Shown: positions 14,437-20,806 of the stretch, one piece after another
Layout: each line of letters begins with the position of its first letter
Position numbering within the stretch: position 1 is the first letter of the stretch
DNA from: Bacillota bacterium
GTDB lineage: Bacteria > Bacillota > Bacilli > Alicyclobacillales > SLC66
NCBI GenBank assembly: GCA_021821185.1
Contig: JAKACU010000031.1
Location: 1 to 20,806, forward strand
Direction: 5' to 3'
Length of the DNA: 20,806 bases
Notes under the pieces: model-generated
Databases searched by the model: none
What the model was told of the DNA's origin: nothing
What the model saw: the letters and a program-made list of their open reading frames with translations, nothing else
Program-made: the position numbers and the translations under genes

Positions 14437-15666
14437 GTGGTCAAGTCGCTTGTATTATGGGGAGCGGCTTGTGGTCTCTTGCTCCTTTGCACAGGCTGTT
14501 GGGACTCTACGGAGATCAATCAATTAGCTATCGTGACAGCATCAGCCTGTGATTTGGCACCTCAAAAATCACCTGCAAAAATACAACGGGGTCATTCGGT
14601 TTTGGCCTCTGTTCAAATTGTTGTTCCTGCGCTACTGCTAGGGGGCCAAAGTCAATCAGGCGTTCCTTCGGGAGGCAGTCAAGGGGCTTTCATCACTGAG
14701 TCGGACACAGGACCCTCGCCTGGCAGTGCCTTATTGCCCATCGTAAAACGGCTGTCTCGGCGATTTTTTCTTGAGGATAGACGAGTGATTATACTGGGTG
14801 AACCTTATGCCGCAAAAGGCATCTCTGAATTGCTCGACGAAATGACCAGAAATCCATCTGGACGTCTGCGCTCGATTTTAGTGGTTGCTCATCACGGCCG
14901 AGGTCTAGACATTTTAAAATTGAATTACCCGTTAAATAGGATTCCTGCCGATGCCATATTAGAACTGGAAGAAAGCCGCTCCTTTGTAGCAACTAACCTT
15001 GTACAATTTATCAAATTGATGACGGACGGAGGCGATCCGTACGCTATGGGAATTGCTCCAATAACAAAAAAACCTGCACCAAATCAAATCCCATTTACGA
15101 TGGATAATGTAGCTGTTTTTCGACGAGACCGTATGGTTGGCTGGCTAACGAAAGAAGAAACGGCAGGGTTTTACCTCATTTATGAACAAGCCAACAATAT
15201 GCGTTTTGCCATGAATGCCATAGCAATGCCAGGGTATTCAGGCACCATTACGAGTGTCTTAACGCACACTCAGTCGTCGATTTCACCTGTCTTGCAAAAC
15301 CATAAGTTGGTCATGTTGGTTCACGTTAAACTTAGTAATCAAATTATTGAAAATGGCACATCACTGAATCTCGATCATATTGAAGATCAACTTCTCTATC
15401 AACATCAATTACATCAGCACATTTACCGACAGATTGCGACTGCAATTAACGCGTTACAGCACAAATACGATGCTGATTGCTTACAATTCGGTAAAAAAAT
15501 TCATGAATATTTCCCACACCAGTGGCACGCACTAGCGCCACATTGGCATGACGTTTTTCCGAAAATCACACCAAAAATTTATGTGGATATTGCCCTTCCC
15601 GGAAGTGGCAACTTAAGTGCTCCGATTTTTGAGCACCAACAAAAACCCCGTTCAGGAGGAAAATAA
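14437..15666 (+). CDS. Ger(x)C family germinant receptor lipoprotein, subunit C
   Basis: The lipoprotein subunit of the germinant receptor. The start is GTG 14437, with a GAGGAG site about 10 nt upstream, and the frame opens one base after gerA. The N-terminus is a lipoprotein signal: a hydrophobic stretch, then lipobox LCTGC with Cys21, then WDSTEINQLAIV, which is the family signature. Later conserved segments include FLEDRRVIILGEPYA, LDEMTRNPSGR and the middle-domain VAVFRRDRMVGWLTKEETAG. Length 409 aa is normal. In most operons C follows B, but here it precedes it. Confidence 0.95.
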   Translation: MVKSLVLWGAACGLLLLCTGCWDSTEINQLAIVTASACDLAPQKSPAKIQRGHSVLASVQIVVPALLLGGQSQSGVPSGGSQGAFITESDTGPSPGSALLPIVKRLSRRFFLEDRRVIILGEPYAAKGISELLDEMTRNPSGRLRSILVVAHHGRGLDILKLNYPLNRIPADAILELEESRSFVATNLVQFIKLMTDGGDPYAMGIAPITKKPAPNQIPFTMDNVAVFRRDRMVGWLTKEETAGFYLIYEQANNMRFAMNAIAMPGYSGTITSVLTHTQSSISPVLQNHKLVMLVHVKLSNQIIENGTSLNLDHIEDQLLYQHQLHQHIYRQIATAINALQHKYDADCLQFGKKIHEYFPHQWHALAPHWHDVFPKITPKIYVDIALPGSGNLSAPIFEHQQKPRSGGK

Positions 15667-15667
15667 G

Positions 15668-15904
15668 ATGCTCATGACCATCATCTGGGTCATGGCTTTG
15701 TTTTCTACCATGACTTTGGTCGATGCGAAATTTTTGCTTCAGGACGCTTCATTTAAAACGCGTGTTACCTACATCATGCTTGTGATGATCATACTTACAC
15801 TTGCGATCATCAAAATCATCACCATGAACGGACCCGAATACAACGTTTTTTACCCTTTGCAAAAACTCCTACAACCTCTTGCCAAGTGGGTGCTTATCCA
15901 ATGA
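15668..15904 (+). CDS. Small two-TM protein in the ger operon (candidate receptor D-type subunit)
   Basis: The 78-aa protein starts at ATG 15668 with CAGGAGG at 15653-15659. It has two transmembrane segments (TIIWVMALFSTMTLVDA and VTYIMLVMIILTLAIIKII) and a short amphipathic C-terminus. It lies between gerC and gerB, and its stop overlaps the gerB start as ATGA. Some Bacillus germinant receptor operons carry a small two-helix fourth gene, called a D subunit, that tunes receptor activity. Size, topology and location match that class, and assignment rests on these rather than on residue-level homology. Confidence 0.75.
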   Translation: MLMTIIWVMALFSTMTLVDAKFLLQDASFKTRVTYIMLVMIILTLAIIKIITMNGPEYNVFYPLQKLLQPLAKWVLIQ

Positions 15905-17016
15905 GTCATCAACAAGACACGAAAATTATTTCAAACGTCCAATATTTTTTCATGATGATCGTAGTTATTAATTCCTTTGGTCATTTTGTTTATGTCCATC
16001 TAGCCTTGACGTACGCGGGGAGAGACACATGGCTATCGTTGGTCCTTTCTTCGGCCATTAGCTTAGCGATCCTTTGGCTCCACGCGAAACTCAATCAATG
16101 GAAGCAGCATGAGACGTTAACCGAATTTGCCGTCACCATGATGGGTTCGTGGTTTGGTATTCCCCTATCAATGTTATATTTTCTGTATTTTTTGACAATT
16201 AGTACGGTGACCGTTCGTATCCTGATCGACTTTCTTAATCTCATCTATCCCGCCACACCTCAGGAAGTCTGGCTATTCCTGATTTTTGCCGTCTTAGCTT
16301 GGGTGAGTTTCGCAGGTCTTGAAGTACTTGCACGAACAACGCAATTTTTGCTTCCCATTTTAATCACCTTAGGGATCAGTGCGAGCCTCCTCGGGATCAT
16401 AGGCAAAGATCCGGCTGAGATCCTTCCTATCTTCGACCAAGGTTTTATCCCTGTATGGCAAGGTGCTGTCATTTTCATCGCCATGATCGCTGAAACCATC
16501 GTCTTTACGACGATCGCACCTCATATTGCGCGAAGAGATAAACTCGTTAGACAGTCACTGTGGTTTTCACTGTTGCTATTGGTCCTATTTATTGGACCAA
16601 CAACGGGACCTGTGATGCTTTTTGGTGAATACCTGGCAAAACGGTTTACTTATCCGACGAATGCTGAACTTCAATATATAGAAATTCGTAACATCATCCC
16701 GCGCATGGATATTATCGGCATTGTGTTGTGGACCATCGGCGCGTATCTTAGAGCAGCGGTTTTTTCTTACGCATCCATCACCACCTTGACACGCTTGGTC
16801 AAAGAAAATAATATAAAATTTTTTTCCCTGGCGATCGTTTCGATCATCATGGTGGCGACCACAGTTATGGCGCAATCACGTACCCATTTATTGCAATTCA
16901 TGATGGTCACCTACCCTGTCATCGCCATCTTTATGGGTATCGCATTCCCCGCCCTGCTTGCCGTCGCTTATATCATTTTACAAAGGAAAAAAGTTGGACA
17001 TATCGACCAGTCATGA
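15901..17016 (+). CDS. GerB-family spore germination permease, subunit B
   Basis: The integral membrane subunit of the receptor, from the APC transporter superfamily, and the likely germinant-binding subunit. The protein has 371 residues from ATG 15901, chosen for the ATGA overlap with the preceding stop; GTG 15886 in frame would add five. It has about ten hydrophobic helices, starting with FFMMIVVINSFGHFVYVHL and including WLFLIFAVLAWVSFAGLEVL and LLPILITLG-type segments, and ends in a charged tail (LQRKKVGHIDQS). Its stop is 29 nt from the convergent MATE gene. The germinant specificity is not readable from sequence. Confidence 0.93.
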   Translation: MSHQQDTKIISNVQYFFMMIVVINSFGHFVYVHLALTYAGRDTWLSLVLSSAISLAILWLHAKLNQWKQHETLTEFAVTMMGSWFGIPLSMLYFLYFLTISTVTVRILIDFLNLIYPATPQEVWLFLIFAVLAWVSFAGLEVLARTTQFLLPILITLGISASLLGIIGKDPAEILPIFDQGFIPVWQGAVIFIAMIAETIVFTTIAPHIARRDKLVRQSLWFSLLLLVLFIGPTTGPVMLFGEYLAKRFTYPTNAELQYIEIRNIIPRMDIIGIVLWTIGAYLRAAVFSYASITTLTRLVKENNIKFFSLAIVSIIMVATTVMAQSRTHLLQFMMVTYPVIAIFMGIAFPALLAVAYIILQRKKVGHIDQS

Positions 17017-17045
17017 AATCAAAGCCGTACGACGTGGTTATTTTG

Positions 17046-18389
17046 TTAAGCCAATGTTTGAACAAAACTCCGTGTTCGTCGATACCATAGAAACAAACCA
17101 GAGCGAAGTGCATTATCAACAGCAATGCTCACCCAAACCGCTCTCAATCCAAATCCAAAGTGCCAAGCAAACACATACACACCGAGTATGCGAATACCCC
17201 AGATTCCAAGCATCGTGGTTATCATCGGGAAGCGACTATTTCCACCTGCTTGAATTGCAGATGTATCAACGGTAACAGCAGCCAAAAACGGTTGGGAAAA
17301 TACATCAATGGCAAGAATGGTAAAAAGCAAATGAATAACTTGTGGACTACGGGTAAACAACAAGCCAAGCCACGGACTGAAGAGACAAATCAGGATTGTG
17401 ACAGTCGTCATTGAAATTGCCGATTCAATATAACTCCAAAAGCGGTATACCCTGATATTCGCCACATTCCCAGTCCCGATTGCCTGTCCAATCGTCGCGC
17501 TGGTTGCGGTAGCAAAGCCCGTGCCAATGGCAGATGCAAATGTAGTGAGCGTTCCTGCAATGTTATGCGTTGCATAGACGTCGACACCCATACGAACAAT
17601 GAAACTGAAATAGATTACTTGTCCAAGCCGCATAGACAATCGTTCCAAAACAACAGGGACTGCAAATTTAGTCATACTCCAAATAAGCGGAGACGATAGT
17701 TTTAGGTCTGCAACATGTAGAGCAAGTTCATCAACGCGGCGAGATTTTATCCAAAGACGAATCAATGCGTATAGACGTGCCAACACCATTGCCATTGCTG
17801 CGCCCTTTATCCCAAATCCATGAAACGAACCCAACCCAAAGATCAAAAAATAATCCATCACTAAGTGTAACACGTTCATTTCAAGTGCAATGCGAAGCGG
17901 GGTTCTGGTTTGACCAATAGCTCGAAATGCTGCAGATTGTGCTGTAAATAGCGCAAGCAGTGGTGACATCCCCAGCACAATTGTAAAATACGGGAAAGCC
18001 GTATCTTGAAGCACTCCATAGGCTCCCATGATGTGCAATAGTGGTATAGCAAAAAATATAGAAGTTAAGGACAAAATGAGACCGAGAAGAAATGCAATCA
18101 CAAATCCATGCCAAACAACAGAATGACCGCGTTGAAGATTTTTTGCACCGACTGCGCGCGCAAAAAATACCGACAATGCTGCTGATACAGCCGTAAATAC
18201 ACCAATGTAGGTCATACTGTACACGTTTGTTACACCCACTGCATCAATCGCAATGAGTCCTAATTTGGCAATAAAGAAAGCGTCCACGATGCCCAATAAA
18301 TTCTGTAGATAGGCTTCACCGATCGCCGGAACAGCAATACTGAATACTCGCTTGGCTTGTACTGGAATTTTAGCACCTTTCACAGGCAT
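17046..18389 (-). CDS. MATE family efflux transporter
   Basis: A multidrug and toxin extrusion antiporter with about 12 helices and 447 residues, the normal family length. The two-fold repeat is visible: FSIAVPAIGEAYLQNLLGIVDAFFI in the first half and FAVPVVLERLSMRLGQVIYFSFI in the second. Other typical segments are ARAVGAKNLQRGH, ATSATIGQAIGTGN and TVDTSAIQAGGNSRFPM. ATG 18389 has AAAAAGGA just upstream. The gene converges with gerB and diverges from the 54-aa ORF at 18512, so it is probably a single transcription unit. Substrate is unknown. Confidence 0.93.
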   Translation of the reverse strand: MPVKGAKIPVQAKRVFSIAVPAIGEAYLQNLLGIVDAFFIAKLGLIAIDAVGVTNVYSMTYIGVFTAVSAALSVFFARAVGAKNLQRGHSVVWHGFVIAFLLGLILSLTSIFFAIPLLHIMGAYGVLQDTAFPYFTIVLGMSPLLALFTAQSAAFRAIGQTRTPLRIALEMNVLHLVMDYFLIFGLGSFHGFGIKGAAMAMVLARLYALIRLWIKSRRVDELALHVADLKLSSPLIWSMTKFAVPVVLERLSMRLGQVIYFSFIVRMGVDVYATHNIAGTLTTFASAIGTGFATATSATIGQAIGTGNVANIRVYRFWSYIESAISMTTVTILICLFSPWLGLLFTRSPQVIHLLFTILAIDVFSQPFLAAVTVDTSAIQAGGNSRFPMITTMLGIWGIRILGVYVFAWHFGFGLRAVWVSIAVDNALRSGLFLWYRRTRSFVQTLA

Positions 18390-18465
18390 CGTCCTTTTTC
18401 CAGATAGAACGACATCCTCTTACCCATGAACAATTCAACAAATCGTCACCAGCTTTTCTACAGGT

Positions 18466-18495
18466 TTGAAGAGTACTCTCGAAAGAGTGTAACTT
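18466..18495 (+). promoter_or_regulatory. Candidate promoter and hairpin before the 54-aa ORF
   Basis: TTGAAG (18466-18471) and TAACTT (18490-18495) are 18 bases apart. The -35 is good, the -10 weak. A small perfect dyad, ACTCT-CGAA-AGAGT (18475-18488), lies between them and could be an operator. An in-phase GGAG follows before the ORF start. Confidence 0.35.
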
Positions 18496-18511
18496 AGAAT
18501 GGAGTGATACA

Positions 18512-18676
18512 ATGCCCGTTTCAGGAGTTCAAAGTTCAGGTGTTCAGTCGCAATGGATGTTGCAGCAACAAGTTCAGCAACAGCAGCAAACTACGCAGTC
18601 CAGCAAAATCTCTGATGGTGATGGAGATCATGGGATCGAGCCTGGTAAAGGGCAGAAGATCAATCTTTTAGGTTAG
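18512..18676 (+). CDS. 54-aa protein with Gln-rich segment and DGDGDH motif
   Basis: ATG 18512 has GGAG at 18501-18504 and the ORF ends in TAG 18674-18676. The protein starts MPVSGVQSSGVQSQW, continues with a glutamine run (QQQVQQQQQ), then SDGDGDHGIEPGKG and ends INLLG. I see no signal peptide or transmembrane helix. The DGDGDHG stretch resembles the acidic loops of EF-hand or dockerin calcium sites, though one short loop is not proof of binding. Its own terminator follows at 18693, so it is an independent unit between the MATE gene and the riboswitch. I do not recognise the function. Confidence 0.6.
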   Translation: MPVSGVQSSGVQSQWMLQQQVQQQQQTTQSSKISDGDGDHGIEPGKGQKINLLG

Positions 18677-18692
18677 TAGAATTATACTTTAA

Positions 18693-18722
18693 AGAGCTGA
18701 ATTAACTTTCGGCTCTATTTTA
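18693..18722 (+). terminator. Intrinsic terminator after the 54-aa ORF
   Basis: AGAGCTGAA (18693-18701) pairs with TTCGGCTCT (18708-18716) over nine base pairs, one of them G-U, around a 6-base loop. It is followed by ATTTTAT, a T-rich tail. It separates the 54-aa ORF from the riboswitch transcript. Confidence 0.7.
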
Positions 18723-18749
18723 TACTTTCAATGTAGGATAAGAAAATTC

Positions 18750-18777
18750 TGGACTTTTACTCAACATCGGATATAAT
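18750..18777 (+). promoter_or_regulatory. Sigma-A promoter of the c-di-GMP riboswitch transcript
   Basis: A perfect TATAAT (18772-18777) lies 16 bases after TGGACT (18750-18755), a 4/6 -35. Transcription should start near 18784, just upstream of the riboswitch aptamer. Confidence 0.65.
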
Positions 18778-18786
18778 AATGTTAAT

Positions 18787-18913
18787 CGATAAGTCTAGCG
18801 ATAAATGGCAAACCTACTGAAAAGTAGGGACGCAAAGTTCCAGACCTAACGCCTCTTGGCTATGGTGGCTGAACCGCCGAAAGGGCTTATTTTTACGTCC
18901 GCGATACTTATCG
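18787..18913 (+). promoter_or_regulatory. Long-range complementary arms flanking the riboswitch (possible expression platform)
   Basis: CGATAAGT at 18787-18794, just after the expected transcript start, is perfectly complementary to ACTTATCG at 18906-18913, just before the ribosome binding site. A second copy of CGATAA at 18799-18804, at the aptamer edge, can pair with the same TTATCG. The two copies could compete, so closing one pairing would change access to the region before the SD sequence (GGAT at 18927-18930). Base pairing is seen; switching is inference. Confidence 0.4.
18798..18886 (+). promoter_or_regulatory. Cyclic di-GMP-I riboswitch (GEMM-I)
   Basis: The conserved core is plain: GGCAAACC at 18807-18814, stem CCTACT/AGTAGG closed by a GAAA tetraloop (18813-18828), then GGGACGCAAAG at 18827-18837. 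The second helix carries CCTAA (18845-18849) and TATGG (18861-18865), the two halves of the 11-nt tetraloop receptor that docks the GAAA loop. A GGTGG/CCGCC hairpin follows at 18864-18878. These features define the class I c-di-GMP aptamer, which binds the second messenger c-di-GMP. It precedes the gene at 18939 by about 55 nt. A TTATTTTT run lies at 18888-18895. Whether ligand turns expression on or off is not clear from the sequence. Confidence 0.93.
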
Positions 18914-18938
18914 TAACATGAAAAAAGGATGATAGCAT

Positions 18939-19709
18939 ATGGTCAAAAAAAGTGCCGTTGCATTAGTTGGAGTACTTATGGTACTTAGCTCGACCGCTCC
19001 GGTATTTGCGGACGCCCCAACTCCCAGCGCAAGCATTGTAATTGCTCGGGCCAATCAAACGATTCAAGTTGCAAAAAAAGTAGAACAATCGGAGGAATCC
19101 TCTTATCAAATACTGCTTCTACAAGCTAAATCTACATTGACTACGGTATCCACATTGAGTGGAACTTCGATTTCAACCAAAGCAAGACAAATTACGAGTA
19201 ACTTGCAAACCGATCTGTCTGCCATATCAAGTGCTAAAACAATGAGTCAGTTGCAAGTCGCTGCAAATGCACTTGTAAGAGATGCGGAAAAATTGAAAAA
19301 TTCACTAAATAATAATGGTGAGCAACATGGCAATGAACAACGTAATTCTTTAAAAAATATTCTTGCCGACAGTCAACAATCACTAAGCAATTTTGTTAGA
19401 GATGTTCAACAACAGGTTTCCATTGTGCAATCCTTAACCAATGCTTTAGGCGGCACCGCTTCAAAACAGGAGATCAAGCAACTCATGAAAGCTACTGGCA
19501 AGCTTAACAAAGCCATTGAAAAAATGGATAGCAAGTTTAAAAAATGGGATGGAAAAATCAAACAACATCTTTCCGCCTTGCAAGAAGTGACAAAAGGTAC
19601 CGTTTCAGGAGGACAGACGCCGACGCCTCCTGCTCTGCCATCTGGAGCAAACTCGACGACAACTGCATTAACACCGCCCACACCACCAGCACCACCATCC
19701 AATCCTTAA
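18939..19709 (+). CDS. Secreted helical protein with Pro/Thr-rich tail, under c-di-GMP riboswitch
   Basis: The 256-aa protein begins at ATG 18939 with AAGGAT 8 nt upstream. It has a Sec signal peptide: KK, a hydrophobic core VALVGVLMVLSS, and cleavage after VFA at residue 24. The mature protein is largely helical and hydrophilic, rich in Ser, Gln, Lys and Leu (KLKNSLNNN; FVRDVQQQVSIVQSLTNALG), possibly coiled coil. The last 35 or so residues are a Pro/Thr/Ser-rich low-complexity stretch (TPPTPPAPPSNP), typical of a surface-exposed or wall-spanning tail. No sorting signal or enzymatic motif is visible, and I recognise no family. It probably forms an operon with the next secreted-protein gene. 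A role in matrix, adhesion or surface lifestyle is inferred from the riboswitch. Confidence 0.85.
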   Translation: MVKKSAVALVGVLMVLSSTAPVFADAPTPSASIVIARANQTIQVAKKVEQSEESSYQILLLQAKSTLTTVSTLSGTSISTKARQITSNLQTDLSAISSAKTMSQLQVAANALVRDAEKLKNSLNNNGEQHGNEQRNSLKNILADSQQSLSNFVRDVQQQVSIVQSLTNALGGTASKQEIKQLMKATGKLNKAIEKMDSKFKKWDGKIKQHLSALQEVTKGTVSGGQTPTPPALPSGANSTTTALTPPTPPAPPSNP

Positions 19710-19733
19710 TATGTAGATTAGGAGGCATAATTC

Positions 19734-20378
19734 ATGAAAACACGCATGAGATGGATCTTTGTTACACTGCTTACTTCAATCAGTTTGACGGCGTTTGTTG
19801 CCGCCCCTGCTTTTGCTGATGACGGAGGTGGAGGTGCGTCTAGTAATTGGAATAATGGATGGTGGCAAAATTGGCTCAATCCGCTTCCGTCCTCCCAGCC
19901 CAGTGGACAAAGTACTATTACGCTATCGTCAGGTTGGAATTTAGTCGATCAAAGTGTTTTAAACGCACTAAATGTGCAGACAAATCAAGTCTATAGCGAT
20001 TACTGGAACGGTCATAGTTATCAATCCACAGGCAACAGTGTGGCTGATGGCATATGGGTATATACGTCTAATAGCACCACGATACCCATCACCCCCCCAT
20101 CTTCATTAAGTGAATCCACTACGATCAGCGCAAACACGTGGGGTATGGTCGGTAATCCTTATGACACCGCTGTTTCTCTTGCGCTACAAGCAGGTGATGT
20201 TGCATATACCTATGATCCAACATCAGGTCAGTACAGTCAGCCCTACTCTAGTACTTTTATCCTGCCACCTGGACAAGGTGCGTGGCTCTTCTCTGCATCA
20301 GGTGGAACGTATACGGTCGGTATTCAGCCGCCTTCACCTCCGAACACTTCAACTACCGTTACGGGGTCCGTCTACTGA
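19734..20378 (+). CDS. Secreted beta-rich protein with two W-x-L/M-V repeats, second gene of the c-di-GMP operon
   Basis: The 214-aa protein starts at ATG 19734 behind AGGAGG. A Sec signal peptide (RMRWIFVTLLTSISLTAFV) is cleaved after AFA at residue 28. A Gly/Trp/Asn-rich linker (DDGGGGASSNWNNGWWQNW) follows. The body has two related segments: the first has SGWNLVDQ and GIWVYTSNSTTIPI, the second NTWGMVGNPYD and GQGAWLFSASGGTYTV. Motifs of the W-x-L-V-G-N-P-Y kind occur in beta-sandwich modules of secreted proteins in many bacteria. It ends in a Pro/Ser/Thr-rich tail. No anchor is seen. It lies 24 nt after the preceding gene and just before a strong terminator, so both are under the riboswitch. 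Function unknown. Confidence 0.85.
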   Translation: MKTRMRWIFVTLLTSISLTAFVAAPAFADDGGGGASSNWNNGWWQNWLNPLPSSQPSGQSTITLSSGWNLVDQSVLNALNVQTNQVYSDYWNGHSYQSTGNSVADGIWVYTSNSTTIPITPPSSLSESTTISANTWGMVGNPYDTAVSLALQAGDVAYTYDPTSGQYSQPYSSTFILPPGQGAWLFSASGGTYTVGIQPPSPPNTSTTVTGSVY

Positions 20379-20403
20379 AACAGCGGCAGTATAGAATAAA
20401 ACT

Positions 20404-20435
20404 ACAGCACACCCTCATTAACTTGGGTGTGCTGT
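20404..20435. terminator. Strong bidirectional terminator after the secreted-protein operon
   Basis: ACAGCACACCC (20404-20414) and GGGTGTGCTGT (20425-20435) are perfect 11-bp arms around a 10-base loop. T-rich sequence follows on the plus strand (TGCTTGTT), and AGTTTTATT follows on the minus strand. It lies between convergent genes and can stop both. Confidence 0.85.
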
Positions 20436-20452
20436 TGCTTGTTAGTCTTTAC

Positions 20453-20806
20453 CTAACATTTACTATAGCCACATGCTTCACATTCATTACATCCACCATG
20501 ACGAACGAGGGAAAGTTGATGACATTGCGGGCACAAGTCGCGCCCAATCTCTGCATCATGCAAGGCTTGCGTGCGTTCATTTTGCGTCGCATGTAGAGTA
20601 TCCAAACTTACGCTTACCTGATCAGTTGCTGACCACACTTTATCATGGATTTGACGCATTGGGAACGTCTCCGCATGCTCAATCAAAGATTTGGCGATGG
20701 CGTCAGGAACACTGGTGATTCGACGTTCACCAAAACCCACAGAGCTTTGACCACCAATGCCGCTAAAATGTTTGACAAGGACTGCTTCCTTATCAGGATT
20801 TCGTGA
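20453..20806 (-). CDS. nrdJ: C-terminal part of a probable vitamin B12-dependent (class II) ribonucleotide reductase, cut by the window end
   Basis: The minus-strand frame is open from position 20806 to the stop at 20453, giving 117 residues without a natural start inside; the gene continues beyond the window. The visible part includes FSGIGGQSSVGFGERRITSV, then PDAIAKSLIEHAE, and ends in a zinc-ribbon/redox tail with CPQC, CNECEACGYSKC. A SVPDAIA-type helix followed by CPxC...CGYxxC at the very C-terminus is characteristic of cobalamin-dependent ribonucleoside-diphosphate reductases, where the last cysteine pair re-reduces the active site. Only the tail is seen, so another TSCPD/zinc-ribbon protein remains possible. 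Confidence 0.7.
   Translation of the reverse strand, partial: SRNPDKEAVLVKHFSGIGGQSSVGFGERRITSVPDAIAKSLIEHAETFPMRQIHDKVWSATDQVSVSLDTLHATQNERTQALHDAEIGRDLCPQCHQLSLVRHGGCNECEACGYSKC

Noticed and set aside
18902..18913. CGATA..TATCG as a stand-alone terminator hairpin
   Set aside because: The loop would be only two bases, or four with a 4-bp stem, and no T-run follows.
19406..19702. Minus-strand ORF opposite the first secreted-protein gene
   Set aside because: It is a composition artefact of the Pro/Thr-rich coding region and lacks a ribosome binding site.
20473..20718. Plus-strand ORF opposite the ribonucleotide reductase tail
   Set aside because: It has no ribosome binding site, and the minus-strand frame carries the conserved CxxC motifs.

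Overview
The window most likely comes from a spore-forming Firmicute of the Bacilli, possibly from the Alicyclobacillaceae and relatives. The evidence is a complete ger germinant-receptor operon, strong AGGAGG-type ribosome binding sites, several TTG/GTG starts, sigma-A promoters, a YuiB-like membrane protein and a B12-type ribonucleotide reductase tail. Base composition is mixed and not extreme. The genus is inference. There are no rRNA or tRNA genes, CRISPR arrays, insertion sequences or phage genes.

Region 1 (1-1304) is a small plus-strand cluster. It holds a possible Fnr/Crp-type box and promoter, a decayed heavy-metal-associated (HMA) domain gene, an unrecognised 107-aa gene, an 85-aa protein that matches my recollection of the CGCGG family of putative radical-SAM-modified peptides, and a DUF488 gene starting 2 nt later. 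No radical SAM enzyme is in the window. If this is a RiPP locus, its maturase should lie upstream of position 1 or elsewhere. Region 2 (1365-6139) is a compact plus-strand run: threonine ammonia-lyase, a 717-aa FtsA/PilM-type ATPase with an unusual repeat-containing C-terminal half, a TetR regulator and a lytic transglycosylase. The last three genes are tightly spaced or overlapping.

Region 3 (6094-8405, minus) carries a CorC/HlyC-type membrane protein, a 2Fe-2S ferredoxin and a GIY-YIG nuclease that overlaps the ferredoxin by 4 nt. Region 4 (8447-9069) has inorganic pyrophosphatase with a near-consensus promoter and a leader hairpin; it converges with a YuiB-like gene across a shared terminator. 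Region 5 (9067-11520, minus) has a fatty acyl-CoA ligase, a frameshifted enoyl-CoA hydratase remnant and a small two-helix membrane protein, which suggests a degraded fatty-acid oxidation cluster. Region 6 (11760-12754) has a zinc-ribbon mini-protein converging on a stand-alone RecB-like nuclease with probable Fe-S cysteines.

Region 7 (12900-17016) is a germinant receptor operon in the order A - C - small two-TM subunit - B, followed by a convergent MATE transporter. Region 8 (18466-20435) has a 54-aa unannotated ORF with a DGDGDH motif and its own terminator. It is followed by a clear cyclic di-GMP-I (GEMM-I) riboswitch with its own promoter, which precedes two novel secreted proteins and a strong terminator. 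The window ends inside the 3' part of a probable class II ribonucleotide reductase gene on the minus strand.

The most interesting parts are the c-di-GMP-controlled pair of secreted proteins, the CGCGG peptide locus and the 54-aa ORF.
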